Positions 10,945-24,641 are shown, numbered from the stretch's first letter. The stretch is DNA of 56,781 bases from Phaeoceros laevis (GCA_049999765.1 JBNGIQ010009289.1:51585-108365); one strand, 5' to 3'. Numbers and translations: made by a program. The notes: generated by a model from the sequence alone, not told the origin.

Positions 10945-13753
10945 TCAGTCAATAGGGTGCTTGTCAAAATATCGTTTTGAAGTATGCTGAGCAGTAATCA
11001 GCAGCATGGTGAACAGACAGCTTGCCACAAAAGTAGCATCGAACAGCCGATGATAGAAATTGAACAGATGGTCTCCACCCAGAACTCCAGTGATGCTAGA
11101 CCTGAAAAGCCGAGTAACCGTCACAGACACAAACAAGGCTCAAAATACCCGCAGCATCCTAGTTAGCTCGAAGCAGGTGTACCGTACCTATACTCGTTGC
11201 CAAGACTTTTTCGCACCAGCAGGATGGAGGAGATTACATACGTGCCCATCAGTTCAGACAAAATCAGAACAACATTGCTCGACTTCAACCTGCTACCACC
11301 AAATACTGCAAGGAAAATCTGAAGTTCATATGTTTGTAAGTAGTCAGAAAAAGCTGGTGGAACCCTTGATGACATCAACCGGTGAACCAAATGACTCAAG
11401 ACCCGGAACAAAGAACACGAGAAGCGACCCCACCTTCACATTGGACAGCAAACCCCGAAGAGATATTCCCATAAGCAGCGCAATAAACATGATGGACGTG
11501 TACTGCGACAACACACACTGGTCCTTAGCTGTAAACCCTCAATTGCCTCAAATGCAAGCCAGCCTCCAACAGACCTCCTTGGATATGAATCTTGATGTCA
11601 AAAAAAAAATCACAACGCCACAGAGCTAGTCCTACATCCTAGGCTTCAGTGAAAGAAATTACAAGGACCAAAGCATCCATCGTCACCTGGTAACAAAGGG
11701 GCACGTTAATTTCAACCCTGAAAAAAGCTAGAAATATCTTGATGAAAATGGTTACAGGGTCGAACTCCTCAGCACTAGCCTTCACCGGTAACAACAAAAC
11801 AGAAGGTGAAGTAGGAAAAAAGAGACACTGGTTAGGTATCTGACCAGATCATCACATTTCACACACTAAAAAGAAGAGCAAACTTTGCTTTCTTGGTCGC
11901 TTACCACCTTTGATAACGTGCTCCACGCGGACTGCCAGAACAGGCCAACAGCAGTTCCGTCACATGTACCCAAGGCTGCAGTTTGCAACCCATGTCAGCT
12001 TTTGAAAACCGCAAGCAGATATCACAAGGACTTACCTTTGACATTTTGTACACACAGTACAAGCTGAGCACGTAGCCAAGCAAATTCTTTAAATGACCTT
12101 TCCAAGTCCTTGCAAGAATTGCCGCCTCCTACGCATTACAGTAAAAATGTTCTCTATTGTCACAATCTGCCCAAGTTAAGCTATAATCTGCCTGAAAGCA
12201 TCAATAAGACGCAGTCATGTCTGTCAGACTTGACTTGGCGGCCTTTTTCAAATACCTTAGCCTTGTGTAACTCAGACACCTCCCACTGAAGCTGCTTAGC
12301 AAGTTCTTCCAGGGCCTTAATCTCTCCTTCCAAATCTCGGATTTCTAGAGTAATGTCCAGCTCGATTCAACCAAAAAATCCAGGTGCAATTGCCAATAGC
12401 ACCAGGCTCTTCACATGTTCAGGCACACAAGCAATGAAACGAAACAACTACCTACCTTGCTCACGCTGATCTTCTTGACGACTGCGCACCACCACTCCTG
12501 CTGCTCTCCTAAAGTATGACCTCGAGTCTGCCACCTAATCACGGAGGCCAAGCCTTGCCTACTTGAGTGATTCTTCCACTCTAAAATTGTCTACTACAAC
12601 CTGCTATGCACAGACACGGCCTGGAGCACTCAATGACATTTCCTCACACCTCTTGTGTGCCTTTGAAGTCTGAGAAAGACACAGAAATGCGCTGCCTTTT
12701 AGTTGCACATAGGTTTAGAGCTTGCATGCGCCTTCCATCAAGTTTAGCAATGTCTTCTTCCTGAATGTCCCTGCCAAGAACCATCTGCATTGTGTATGTA
12801 TATCAACTTTAAATAGCAGTTAAGAGATGGAATATTGGACGCTAGCGACCGATTATCAAAAAATGTACTCAAACCACGCAGCAGTGGCTGCATGATGCCT
12901 CAGTACCTGACAAACAGCGACAAATAGCTGTAGGGCACGTTAACTGCTCCATATCCTGAGAGTACAGCCATGAATATAACGCCAAAGACACCTACTCGAC
13001 TGACAAGCTGCGGGATGGTGAAGAAACCTGTTCAAAGCATCGATCATCATCAGTATCGAATGCAGCACACACTACAATTTTCTAGATGCTCTGATAAAGT
13101 CGGTGCCAACCGCTGCTGGTAAGATGATACACAACCAACCTTCGGTTTCAGTCTGGAAGGGGAAAAGGGCGCCCATGCGCCAGAATACAAGCAGAAAGAT
13201 AACCAGGAACGCCCCTGAACCGGCAAATGCTCTCTCTTTCGTAACACCTAGTCAAAGTATCAACCATCAGAACAGCTCGGTAAGCTGATTCTATCAACAC
13301 TCACACTTCTACAGTCGTGGATTAAGGTGCATACCATAGCTTAGCAGGAAGAGGAAACCTTGATAGTAGGGGAGAAGAAAAACAAGGAGGCCGACCAGAC
13401 ACCCCACATCAAGCTTCCACAAAAGCTGAAGACTCCTGTTGATCATGCACACCCAATAATCAATTGATTGCTAGGAGAGGCACATCCCGTAGGCAGTACA
13501 AAACGGCAACAAGAAAGATGGGCACTCACTCATGCGATAAAATGGGCAAGATTCCAAAAATAACCAACTGCATGAGATTAAGAGACAGTGAGAACACGGC
13601 GCTGAAACAGATCTGCACCAGGAACGGCAGCTTTCTCCTTACAGCCTCGTGCTGCGATATTTTGTGATTCAAGAACACCCAGCCAGCCGATGCCAGAGCT
13701 CCCAATGAGACCACCTCAACGACTAAATCCCTCAAGGCTCCTATCACTGTCAT
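10945..13753 (-). CDS. GTG1/GTG2-type membrane protein (GPR89/Golgi pH regulator family)
   Basis: Multi-pass membrane protein of the GPR89 family. Plant members (GTG1, GTG2) were described as GPCR-type G proteins and also as Golgi/ER anion-channel-like proteins. Thirteen exons: 13753-13530, 13435-13335, 13247-13140, 13027-12907, 12770-12650, 12534-12456, 12344-12256, 12128-12036, 11931-11908, 11779-11687, 11502-11434, 11318-11188 and 11101-10945. All are in phase and give 469 residues, essentially the length of Arabidopsis GTG1. Landmarks are [52 protein letters not shown], a coiled-coil-like loop ([15 protein letters not shown]), [40 protein letters not shown] and [17 protein letters not shown]. 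Exon 9 is only 24 nt. The acceptor at 11780 (GAAG) is unusual but the alignment requires it. The start was chosen at the ATG before TVIGALRDL. Confidence 0.92.
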
Positions 13754-16700
13754 CACTACCCGCGTCCCCGCCGGCCTTCCTAGAGGATCACTTGTGCTAG
13801 CCCGGCAAATACAGCAAGTAGCATTCACCCCAGTGAGCTGTCAATGTGAGACTCCAATTTTTTTATGCCGAAAACCTTCACGGAACAGCGGAACATTCAC
13901 CGGGTTAGGTGGGCTTGGTCTCTTAGAACTTTCTTCTATGTCATGGCCACACTGCTCTCACTTATGCTTCATCCCTCGCATGTGAGGCTGATGTGATTAC
14001 TTCGCAACTTTTGTGTTGGGCCTTAAGTTCATAGGAAACGTTTTGGGTATATGCGAGCTCAGGTGAGAGTTTTGAAGCCATTGTCGTACTCTTTCACTTC
14101 TAACCAAATACCAGAAATAAACTTCTTCTTCTTCTTCACACAACACTGATTTATACTTGAGCAAAAATGCATGTCTTTATCCATTGCTTGTGATTATAGG
14201 CTGCAAGCTAGTAGTTACTAGTCTGGTTTAATGATCATGACAATCCTTATACGATTTTGATTTTCGCTTTTGCCCTCTCCGCTTATACGGTGTTATTGGT
14301 AGTGTGCTAGTTTACATGTCATTGCTCTATTACATGGACTTCCTAAATAGCAGCATAGGCTACCTTCGCACCTAGTGCTCAACTAGCTCTCTGCCTAGCA
14401 TAGACGGCAAAGCCTACCTAAAATTAGGCAAGGGGTGGAACGCCTCACTGTTGTGCAAAGGCTACCAATCCCACCTAGTATTTGTTGGTGCTAGTATTAT
14501 TACTATTACTACTACTGCATGTATTGATCAACATCACTTGCACAACTTGGATGAGTACATGCCATACCCGGCTGCAAATAGAGCTGGAACTCATTGATAG
14601 GATGGGGCAAGAGTTTTCCGCTGAAAATAGAGCTAATAGGGGTGGAACGCCTCACTGTTGTGCAAAGGCTACCAATCCCACCTAGTATTTGTTGCTGCTA
14701 GTACTAATACTATTACTACTTGTTGTGCAAAGGCTACCAATCCCACCTAGTATTTGTTGCTGCTAGTACTACTACTATTACTACTATTGCATGTATTGAT
14801 CAACATCACTTGCACAACTTGGATGAGTACATGCCACACCCGGCTGCAAATAGAGCTGGAACTTATTGATAGGATGGGGCAAGAGTTTTCCTTGGCCCTG
14901 GGTTGGCTTGAAAATGGTTGGGTTCAACGAACATAATTGCGCACCTTGCGACATACCCTGGCTTTGCTGCCCGACTATAATTACTTAGTAGATCCCCTGT
15001 ATACATATGTTGTCTGCTTATGTCCAGCTTTTTGCAATTGCAAAGGGTGAGGTATTTTGTTTCTTAACTGATGTGAGAGCAGAACCAATATGTACAGTTA
15101 TTTGTCATTTGGCTTCCCAAGCTTTCAATAGGATGGCTCTTTCCAGGTTGTTGAGGCCTCCCAAGCTCTCAACCAAATGGCTCTTTCTAGGAAGGCATCT
15201 CGATGGCTTGCCCAGAAGGTATGTGATGTGATGTGATTGTATTTGAGGAGGTTGACACGGTTTCAATCAGGATCCCCCCTTGCCCATAATCAGGTATAAA
15301 CGAGCCTCAATACTTGCCTTGTTGGAGTGCGGAAAATTTGGTCACCCGAGCTCGAAGAGCCGAAAACAATATTGTCCACCTCCCGGGAACATATTCCGGC
15401 AATCGCAGAACTATGAAGTCAGCAAAACTCCATCTGGGTGTTGTGTGTGTATGTGTCACCTTCTTGCAACCCGTAAACTCCAAGATTTGTGTTCAGCGGG
15501 ATTCTGAAGTCCTTCAGAATTTTGGAAGACTCACTTGCAAACTTCCCCGTCGTCTCCCTATTATCATCGAAGAGGTGCTTATGAGGGAGGACATCCCCTA
15601 CTAGGAGTACATGGCCCCGGCCAATCCACAATGCATCCATCGCCATCGTTGTTTAGAATTGTTGTTCGGAAAAGGTTGACAACATTAGAAAACAAGGGGA
15701 AGCAACATCAGACCTTGAAGTGGGAGGAGGAGGTGACCACTACGGTAGGCGAGAATAATAGTCCTAGCGGATCCCATCCAAGGTGAAGGCAACAATCTTG
15801 TTCAAGCCGCATCCAGCACCGTGCAACGTTGTTGGCATTGCAGACCCGATACCACATATTAGATTGTGCCATGACCAATGGTTTAGAAAGTCTGGACATG
15901 CATGAGGAGCAGTAGAGGAGTCTGCTAAGGGCACCACTTGTAACTTTAGAGCTCTAAACGAATTTGACCTTCATCTTGCTTTTTGAGGTGTCACACTATC
16001 TGGCACAAAGCATAATTTAATCTGAACTGCCGTGTGCAATATACGTCTTGTGAAGCAGCTTGAGGATTCGCAGGGTCTGCGAAACACCTGGCCACCAAAA
16101 CCCTGGTGGATGAGGTGCACGGGCAATGCTGCTAGGACAGTCAGCGAGTATCAAATTTAGAAAGCGCATATTCGCTTGGTGACGCCAACAGAAGACGACA
16201 CACAAGTCAGTCGATGGGTGGGTAAGCTCAACCCAGGTTAATCAGTACAGTTTAACAACGCGCTGCATATGTGAGAAATGGCAATTATGACACTTCGGGT
16301 CAGGGGGAAATAACTGGGGACGGCCGGGATAGGCAAGGCTAGCCAATTCGGAAGCCGGTGAGTCGTTACTAGTAAGGACTATGCTCTGGTGCTGTTGGTT
16401 GTTTCGTTTCTTTCTCACGTTTGGGTTTATTAGCACTGCTAAGCAGCCGTTTAGGATATGGTTGTTAGGCAATTTGTGTCTGACCTTTCATTCAAGTTTG
16501 CAAGCCCTTTTAAGTTGCACCGATGCTAAGCCCCACGACATGACCAAGCACGACATAAAGTTCACAATTGAATGTATAACAAGAATATGCCTAAGACAAA
16601 AACTCCTCAAACCCTAGAACTGACCACATATTGTGATCAATCATTCAATTTTGTCCTTTGGATATTCTGACAAAGTCATGAGGAAGGTTCACTTGGTACA

Positions 16701-17358
16701 AAGCGAAACAGTCACCACTTGCAGAAAGACTATTCGATGTCCACTTCGCATTATGCCAAAGCTAGCTTCAGCTAACTAAATCTGTATTGTATTCTCTTTG
16801 TACCTTTACCCTTTGTTAGGTAAGGAAAAAAACCCTTCCGAGAGATCAAGTACCTTACTGATAATTGTTACAATGTGGAAACCAGACTGCAAGAGTGGAC
16901 CTCGAGACTATGGGCACTATAAGGCATGGCCTTCTGCCCCAACCCCAATTCTATGGTTTCACATTGGGAGACCAGGGGAGCGCCCTAAGAAGCTCACAAA
17001 TTATAACCACAAAGGTTCATGATATGAACCAAGGGAATTCGACGAGAGTAGACTACTCTTCGTAACTAATATCGGACCAATTTCCTTCATAGCTGAAAGT
17101 TGAAATGACCGGGAAATGGGGAAACCAAACGAAAGGCCCAGAACCCTAAACCTTGCTGACAAGCCATCTGCAGGAAACCCGTCGGGACAAGTTGGCTCGC
17201 CATGGTGGCAGCTTTGAAAAATCCTTCCCGGCACCCGCGATCTGCCGCCAGTGCGCTCTGCCTCCTCTCTACCTCGATGAGGGCTGGCCGCGTCAGGTGA
17301 CCTTCCGCAGGATTTGCCCGTCTTGTCCCGCGAGGCCCGGCTTCGCCTCTCCACCACC
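13754..17358. other. Gene-free 3.6 kb between GTG and importin beta
   Basis: No coding region is supported. The interval holds the upstream region of the GTG gene, a set of local duplications at 14425-14893 (separate entry) and a degenerate doubling of a GGCTCTTTC-containing segment at about 15118-15200. The last ~250 bases are the GC-rich 5' region of the importin gene. Confidence 0.5.
14425..14893. repeat. Local interleaved duplications
   Basis: Two segments are duplicated here. A ~140-bp segment containing gcatgtattgatcaacatca occurs at about 14480-14621 and again at about 14752-14893, an offset of about 272 bp, with a few differences in the TAC/TAT-rich start. A ~57-bp segment beginning ggggtggaacgcctcactg occurs at about 14433 and 14639, with a third, shortened copy from about 14720. 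The pattern fits repeated local duplication and has no coding signature. Confidence 0.75.
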
Positions 17359-20346
17359 ATGGCCTTCGAAGTGACCCAGATCCTCCTCAACGCGCAGTCA
17401 CCGGATGGCGCCGTCCGTCGGCTGGCGGAGGAGAGCTTGAAGCAGTTCCAGGAGCAGAACTATGCTGCCTTGCTCGTGTCTTTGGCTCACGAACTTGCTA
17501 ACTCCGACAAGCCCGGGGACAGCCGGAGACTGGCTGGCTTGATCCTCAAGAACTCTCTGGACGCCAAGGATCCAGTCCGAAAGGCCGATGCCGTGCAGCA
17601 ATGGGTGGGGCTGGATCCGGCAGCGAAGCACACAGTCAAGGATTGTCTGGGGCAAACGCTCTCTGCTGTGGCGGAAGAGGCCCGGCACACAGCAGCACAG
17701 GTCATCGCCAAAATTGCTACCATCGAGCTTCCCCGAGGGGAGTGGCCCGAGCTTGTGAGCATGCTGCTGGCCAACATGGGAGGCGCGCAGGTGGAGCAGC
17801 CGCCGCATCTGAAGCAGGCGACTCTTGAAACCCTAGGCTATGTCTGCGAGGAGGTGTCAGCGGATGTCCTTGCTCAAGAGCAGGTCAACTCGATCCTGAC
17901 AGCCGTTGTGCAGGGCATGGTGTCCACAGAGAAGAGCAGCGAAGTAAGGTTAGCAGCCACCAAGGCTCTCTTGAACGCTTTGGATTTTGCGCAGACTAAT
18001 TTTGAAAACGCGCTGGAGAGGAACTACATCATGCGTGTTGTCTGCGAAGCTGCCACACTTTCACCTGATGTTAGGGTCCGGCACGCTGCTTTTGAGTGCC
18101 TAGTGTCCATTTCCTCGATCTACTACGAGAAACTGTCTCAGTACATCCAAGACATTTTCCAAATCACGTCCAAAGCAGTGAGGGAAGACGAGGAGCTGGT
18201 GGCGTTGCAGGCAATTGAGTTTTGGAGCTCTATCTGCGATGAGGAAATTGAGATCCAGGAGGAAATTGCAAGGAATTGCTCTGCAGATTCCGAAGTGCCG
18301 TTTTTTAACTTCATCAAGCAGGCACTTCCTTATTTGGTCCCTTTGCTTCTGGAGACGTTGATGAAGCAAGACGAGGATCAAAATCAAGAGGACGGAGCTT
18401 GGAACCTGTCGATGGCAGGTGGCACCTGTCTGGGTCTAGTGGCTCGGACTGTCGGAAACGACATAGTTCCGCTGGTTATGCCTTTCGTGCAGGAAAACGT
18501 GTCCAAACGTGAGTGGCGATCACGGGAGGCTGCAACGTATGCCTTTGGTTCCATTTTGGAAGGTCCCTCTTTGGACAAGCTGACCTACTTGGTGAACGTT
18601 GCTCTTCATTTCATGCTGAACGCCATGAAGGATGAGAATAATCATGTCAAGGACACTACTGCCTGGACTCTTGGCAGGATCTTTGAGTTTGTACATGGCC
18701 CCAACATTGACACCCCTGTCATCACGCAGGCCAATCTTCCTAATATCCTCTCGGTGCTTCTTGAGAGTATCAAGGATACCCCTAATGTTGCTGAGAAGGT
18801 CTGTGGTGCCATCTACTTTTTGGCCCAAGGTTATGAGGAGACTGGTGGTACCTCGTCACCTCTTTCGCCCTTCTTCCAGGGCATTGTACAGGCACTCCTG
18901 GCCACTACAGACAGAGAGGATGCTGGTGACTCACGGCTGCGGGCCTCTGCTTATGAAACACTGAATGAGGTTGTTAGATGCTCAACAGAAGATACAGCTC
19001 CGGTTGTGTTGCAGCTTGTACCTGTTATCATGCAGAAGCTCAACTATACGCTGGAGATGCAAATTCTGTCCTCAGATGACAAGGAGAGGCAAAATGAGCT
19101 CCAGGCTCTCCTTTGTGGTGTCCTACAGGTTATCATACAGAAGCTGGGGGCTTTTGAATCTACGAAGTACGGAATTATTCAGCATGCAGACCAGCTCATG
19201 GGCCTGTTCCTCAGAGTTTTTGCATGCAGGAGTGCTACTGTTCACGAGGAAGCAATGTTAGCCATCGGAGCATTGGCCTATGCGACTGTCGTTGAATTTG
19301 GGAAGTATATGCAGGAGTTTTACCGGTACTTGGAAATGGGACTGCAAAACTTCGAAGAATACCAGGTGTGTGAGAACTGTCAGAAGATACCCATATGTCC
19401 TTGGGAAGGCGTTTTGCAAAACAATGTTCTCTGGGTCCTTTGAGTTCTGCATGCTTCTTGGATGACAACTCCATCTTAGGCTTGTTTAGGAAGATCAGGG
19501 TCAGGACGAGCAATCTATTCTCCTTAGTTTTAAGTACATCAGTTCTGTTTAATGGATGAGTTGCATGTCTGTGGTTGGCCAACAATACACTAACACAAAC
19601 TGTGTTCAGGTGTGTGCTGTGACCGTTGGTGTAGTGGGTGACATCTGCCGAGCTCTTGATGACAAGATTCTACCTTACTGCGATGGCATAATGACACAAC
19701 TGTTGAAGGATCTGTCAAGCAATCAGCTGCACCGCTCGGTGAAGCCACCCATCTTTTCATGCTTTGGGGATATTGCCCTGGCCATTGGGGAGCACTTTGA
19801 CAAGTACCTGCCGTATGCCATGCCTATGCTTCAAGGTGCGGCAGAGTTGTCTGCCCAGGCAGCTATTCGAGATGATGAGATGATCGAGTACAACAACCAA
19901 CTTCGTAGTGGAATCCTTGAGGCCTACTCTGGCATCTTTCAAGGCTTCAAGAACTCCAAGGTTGAGCTGATGATTGGGTACTCCCAGCACATTTTGCAGT
20001 TCATTGAGAATGTCTACCAGGACAAAGACAGGTACCTTTTTGTGGCTTGATTCCCCCATCTGCTGATCTATTAGGAAACTGTGTTGTTAGCAACGTGTTA
20101 GTGATGATGTATTTCCTGCTTGGTCTCACTGTTCCTTGAACATGCAGGGATGATGTTGTGACTAAGGCTGCAATTGGTGTTTTGGGAGACTTGGCTGACA
20201 CCCTTGGTCAGCATGCTGCAAGCTTGTTGCGGAGCTCAGTGTTTTATAAGGACTTCCTGGATGAATGCACGTCGTCAGATGACCAGCAACTCAAGGAAAC
20301 AGCAGAATGGGCTCAGATCACAATCAATCGCATTCTGAATCCTTGA
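17359..20346 (+). CDS. Importin subunit beta-1 (karyopherin beta)
   Basis: 875-residue nuclear import receptor built of HEAT repeats. It carries importin-alpha/NLS cargo through nuclear pores and releases it on binding Ran-GTP. Three exons: 17359-19365 (a very long first exon), 19610-20031 and 20148-20346, joined in phase at CAG|GTGTGT and AG|GTACC. The IBN_N domain is at about residues 21-101 (EESLKQFQEQNYAALL, LAGLILKNSLDAKD). Conserved landmarks are SIYYEKLSQYIQDIF, QAIEFWSSICDEE, EWRSREAATYAFGSILEGP, KDTTAWTLGRIFEF and the C-terminal ETAEWAQITINRIL. The start is the ATG before AFEVTQILLNAQSPD; an upstream in-frame stretch begins with a further ATG at 17314 but does not look conserved. Length and order fit plant importin beta-1 fully. 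Confidence 0.96.
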
Positions 20347-21019
20347 GATAGCCGTCCATATTTTTTCTTGTATTGGAGGTGTTGTCTATTCTGATATATA
20401 ATTTTGTAACAATGTCATGTTGCAAACCTGGAGGCACTCTCTGTGCCTATTTATGCCTTTAGGATGCGTTTAGGATGCCTCTTAAGATGCGCGATAAACA
20501 TTTTTTGAAATATCTGTGCACAGGAGTGCAGGCAGATGGTCTTTGTAAGCGAGTTAGTCCCCTTTGGTTACATGCGTAGAGAAATCTTAAGGAGAGCGGA
20601 TGCGTTCTGCTACTCCAGTCCAGAGTCAATGTAGTGAAACCTGTTCATTTCAGAGTGCTGGTTAAGATGAGTTTCAGGTGACTGCTGGCACGTACACCTG
20701 TGACTTCGAGCCCTTGCTCTATGAAACGGGAATCAAAATGGAATGGAAGATGTTCCATGCCATTTCCACACTATGGAAACGCGTTTCTTTTGTCAAAAAT
20801 GAGGTTTCCAGCAACCTAGCTCTTCACCTGAACACGAATAAAGTTGAATGAAATCGTTAGCCAGTACGACATATCCTTTTGAGGCGTGAGGCAGGAAATC
20901 ACATCTTCTCGGACAAGCGGTTTTCGTGCGTTGGTCGCGGGCTGCTGCACAAAATACGCGGAGAGACACCGCAAAGCCCACGTGTCTCAGCGACTCTCAG
21001 AACCCGACTCAACTTATCT
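20347..21019. other. Convergent intergenic region
   Basis: Holds the 3' UTRs of the importin (plus) and HBS1 (minus) genes. A short direct repeat (tttaggatgcg and variants, 20458-20490) is present. No gene is seen. Confidence 0.45.
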
Positions 21020-23330
21020 CTAAAGCTCTGAAATGACTTTGGTTACTATTCCCACGGCAATAGTTCTTCCCTCGTCACGAAGTATGACGCGGCCTAACGT
21101 TTTGGACACACTGTACTCTTCTACACATACGGCACGCTCTGAAATAACCTGGTAATGCAAGGGTTATGTAAGCAAGATGACTCTTCCCATGATTCGCTCC
21201 CAGCTCAACAAAATTGCAGTCGAACAAAAGAGCACTAGAAAGCCACAATGATGTCCTACCTTGAGAATAGCACTTTGGTTGGCTGTTAGACAGCGAGGAT
21301 GCTTTCTTATGACAGCAGCAGTCTTTGAGTCAAGAAGGGACACGATGTCGGCAACCCGTGTTGCCTCTGAGGCATGATGCACGTGCAAGATAACCTGCTC
21401 AATCCAATAACATACATTTCTGGTTTTACAAATCGTGTTCTAAAAAACCTAGGAAGGTGATCAGGACTACAGACAATAAAGATGCCAGGTGAACTCACTT
21501 GTGATCCTCGAAGGATGGGTATGAGGACACCTAGGGTAAGAACTTTCACTTCTAGGCAGGTAGCCACTTGCACAGGGTATTCTGGATGGCAAAGGATGCC
21601 GCCCTTCAGCAAGCAAGATGGATCAACTCCGAGAAGGCCAACATCCACACTTTCCCCAGCTCTCGCCACAGTCTGTGCTTGACCATCTCGCTCAATCTGC
21701 TTCACAGTAGCAATCTCACCAGCTGGCAGAACCAGGACCTGCATAGTGAAGAAACCAGCTTAAGTTCATTAAAACCAGCTTCGGAAAGTGAGACTCCAGA
21801 TCTGAACATACCTTACAACCTATCCTAATGGCTCCACTGTCCAGCTTGCCACTGAAAGCCGCGTGACCAAGAGTGCGTGACTTCATAGTCTCTGCAATCA
21901 CAAGCCTGAGTGGTTGGGCAGTCTGTCTAGGCGGTGGTTCCAACACATCCACTGCCTGCAGTAAGTTTGGTCCAAAGTACCTGCAGTGAAAAGAGCAATG
22001 AGATCACACCACAGCAGTCCCAGACCTACAGCAAGTCATCCAGTGTCATCTAAAAGCAGCAAGAAAGGCACCACCCAACCATGCGTATCAAACAAGACAA
22101 CGCTCAACTTGAATCTCTGCCACTACCACAAGCGACGAACAGACCATGAGCTTAGAGAGGCCTGAGAAGGGCTTGACGTCAGATTTTGGTCTTCACTTGC
22201 ACTCACAGGAATCCAGTACACTGCAGCTGGTTTGAACCCACAACGTCGAAGGAAGGGCTGAAGCATCTGCTGCACATGGTCAAACCGTTCTTTGGAATAA
22301 CTGACAGCATCCAGTTTGTTGACTGCCACTATAAGTTGCTCTACGCCCAAGCTCCGGACCAACTGCGCGTGCTCTCGGGTCTGGCCAGAGGATATTCCTT
22401 CCCCTTCCATTCCAGCTTCAAAAGCCCCATACGAGGCATCCACAACAAGAACAGCTGCATCCGCAGTTGCTGCTCCAGATATCATGCTGGGAATGAAGTC
22501 CTTGTGCCCTGGGGCATCCAGCAGCACTACATGAAGCTTGGGTGTGTCAAAATGGGCAAGCCCGACTGACATGGTAATTCCTCTCGCCCTCTCATCCGAG
22601 CCTTCGTCCATGACCCACGCATAGGCGAATGATCCTTTCCCCTGCCATCTCCCCAACCCCATCACCTTTTCAGTCGACTGACAGAAAGCCATACACTGCA
22701 AGTCAGACATCATAAGAAACTGCACCTTACCTGTTGCTTGGATTCCCGTTCATTTTTGTGCATTTCCTTAGCGGGAACTCTGCCCAACGACCATAAAACT
22801 CTTCCTATGAGAGACGATTTTCCAGCATCAACGTGCCCTACCTGCGCAAGGAACACAATATCAGTAATCAGCCACCATTACGCCCACATCCCAGCTCCAA
22901 GATAAAGCAGGCCAGGTCACAGGACACGCACAACTATCAGATGCAGGGTTCTCTTCTCCTCTGAGACATCACCCAGCATCCAGTCCTCAGGGACGTATCC
23001 TGCAAGAGAGCGGCGTGGCGGACCTCCAACTCCCGAGTCGGTCTGCTGGCTGGTGCTGGCATCTGCCATGCCTGAGGCCCTGTTAAGATTCACTTGCCGC
23101 ACATCCTCAGAGAGCTCCTTCTCCAGCTCCGGCGCCACCTCGACCATCTGCGGAACCCGCCTGGACTGCACACCTTTGGCAGAGGAGAAAGAAGTCTGAA
23201 AGGGACCCCGAGGTGCCGGATTGGCAGGGAGCTTGGCCCGTGGCTCTTCCTCCTCCCCGCTTCCGTCCGAGTAGTCGTCAAATCCATCGTCGTAATCATC
23301 ACTGTACAATCTATTCGGATGCTTGGGCAT
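21020..23330 (-). CDS. HBS1-type translational GTPase (ribosome rescue)
   Basis: 559-residue member of the eEF1A/eRF3-like GTPases. HBS1 works with Pelota/Dom34 to split stalled ribosomes in no-go and non-stop mRNA decay. Seven exons: 23330-22932, 22841-22731, 22641-22145, 21980-21812, 21738-21499, 21394-21260 and 21148-21020, all in phase. The N-terminus is acidic (YSDDYDDGFDDYSDGSGEEE). G1 is GHVDAGKSS (~135-143), switch 1 is RARGIT (most relatives have RERGIT), G3 is DAPGHKDF, G4 is NKLD and G5 is VSAS. The last two beta-barrel domains follow, including VAETMKSR-like, LPAGE and HPRCLTANQSAILK segments. The zinc-finger SKI7-like N-domains of some plant relatives are not seen. Confidence 0.92.
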
Positions 23331-24149
23331 GGTGGACCGCCCGCCGGCTGTGATGGCTGCTCTATTTGCTCCAGGGTACTGGCTCCATAGTTCTACACTG
23401 GTTGGGCTCTAGTGGAAGGCCAATTTTGGCTACGTATGCAGTACCATAATACTATGCAATATGCAAACTTGCAAAGCTGTAAGTTAGTTTTTTTTGGGAG
23501 CTTTTTTTAGTGGAGCTCATGCTTATTCATTGGATATAACTTACACTGCTTTCAAAATACACATAGACCTACTATGCCACTATCAGCATGCTACCACATG
23601 GTTGCAAAGTTATAGTTATACATAGAGAATTTTATATTATGATTTCCTTCCTTGGAAAGAATTTCAAAGAAACTTACACTCTTGGAAGTTACTCTCTTAG
23701 AGACACCAAAAGTCCGAAAATCCAAACCAAGTCTTCCAATTTCATTTCCACATAGTCCAATATATGACTAATTAATAGAGACATAAACCATACAAAATAT
23801 TAAAACCAGCCACCCCTTCAAAATTGCAGGTTGTAGATTGTGATATGGTGGAGAGGTCTCTTGAGTTGCCAATATTTCAATGGCAACTTCAAATTCCTCA
23901 ATCAAGTGTGGTTTGTAGATTTCTCAATTGTATTTGTAAAGGTGACTCAGTACTTATCTTGCATTTGCGCTTACCTGGTTTTTTTTTTAGATTTTGACGC
24001 TTTAGAGATTTTGACGCTTTATACTTTGTAAAGATTTTACAATATAGTCAAAGTATAGATTTTACAATATAGTTCATGATTTTCTCCTATAACTACCTGT
24101 ATTTAATTATGTGGGCTTCGAGTACCTTACATGCTTAGTTGCCGGAAGC

Positions 24150-24221
24150 GGCGCTCCTTTGAAAAGGAGCGCCATTTCCTTCATAGTTTAATTTACCACG
24201 CGCTCCTTTGAAAAGGAGCGC
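24150..24221. repeat. Two tandem copies of a short palindrome unit
   Basis: The hairpin gcgctccttt-ga-aaaggagcgc occurs at 24151-24172 and again at 24200-24221. Each is followed by nearly the same tail (tttccttcatagttta), giving a unit of about 49 bp. The arms are perfect over 10-11 bp with a 2-nt loop. Confidence 0.85.
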
Positions 24222-24394
24222 CCTTTCCTTCATAGTTTACTTTATGGACGTTAGATTCGGTTGTCAACTTGTACTATATTTACCAATTAACTTGAAATAC
24301 ATACCCTATAAAACTTGTATATACAAAAACTTAAGTTAGCGTCCAAGTAGCGACTCGAATCACAAAGTAACAAATGACTTTTGGTGACGCCAAA

Positions 24395-24443
24395 CTCAAG
24401 CTCCGCGCGACGCCAAAGAGTTTGGCGTCGCGTGGAGCTTGAG
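24395..24443. repeat. Long near-perfect hairpin, 23-bp arms, 3-nt loop
   Basis: Arms 24395-24417 and 24421-24443 are reverse complements except for one position (C versus T, a G-U pair in RNA), around the loop gag. The arms are GC-rich, built on gacgccaaa and ctcaagctcc, and stand out from the AT-rich surroundings. It could be the core of a small foldback element. Confidence 0.85.
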
Positions 24444-24641
24444 CCACCACGCACCAAGCTCTCGCGCACCTCCATCCGCCATCTTCAACTCCCTGAAACC
24501 CTGTCCCATGCGACGGGATGGCGCGCCCCGTTTCCAAGACCTTGGAAAGCAAGAATTGGCGATGGTGTTTCGCTGACATCTACGCCCTAGTGTGAGTTGC
24601 GCCACCAGCAAATTTGGCAGCAAATCCAATGCCCGTCAATG

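Noticed and set aside
11556-11630. [12 protein letters not shown] as a GTG exon (resembles FFDIGID of GTG1)
   Set aside because: The true exon (11779-11687, ending EINVPLCYQ) aligns in phase with the next exon. The other reading is inside the intron and would add residues.
17001-17358. Minus-strand frame upstream of importin beta
   Set aside because: It overlaps the GC-rich 5' region of the importin gene, lacks any recognisable protein and is probably an antisense shadow.
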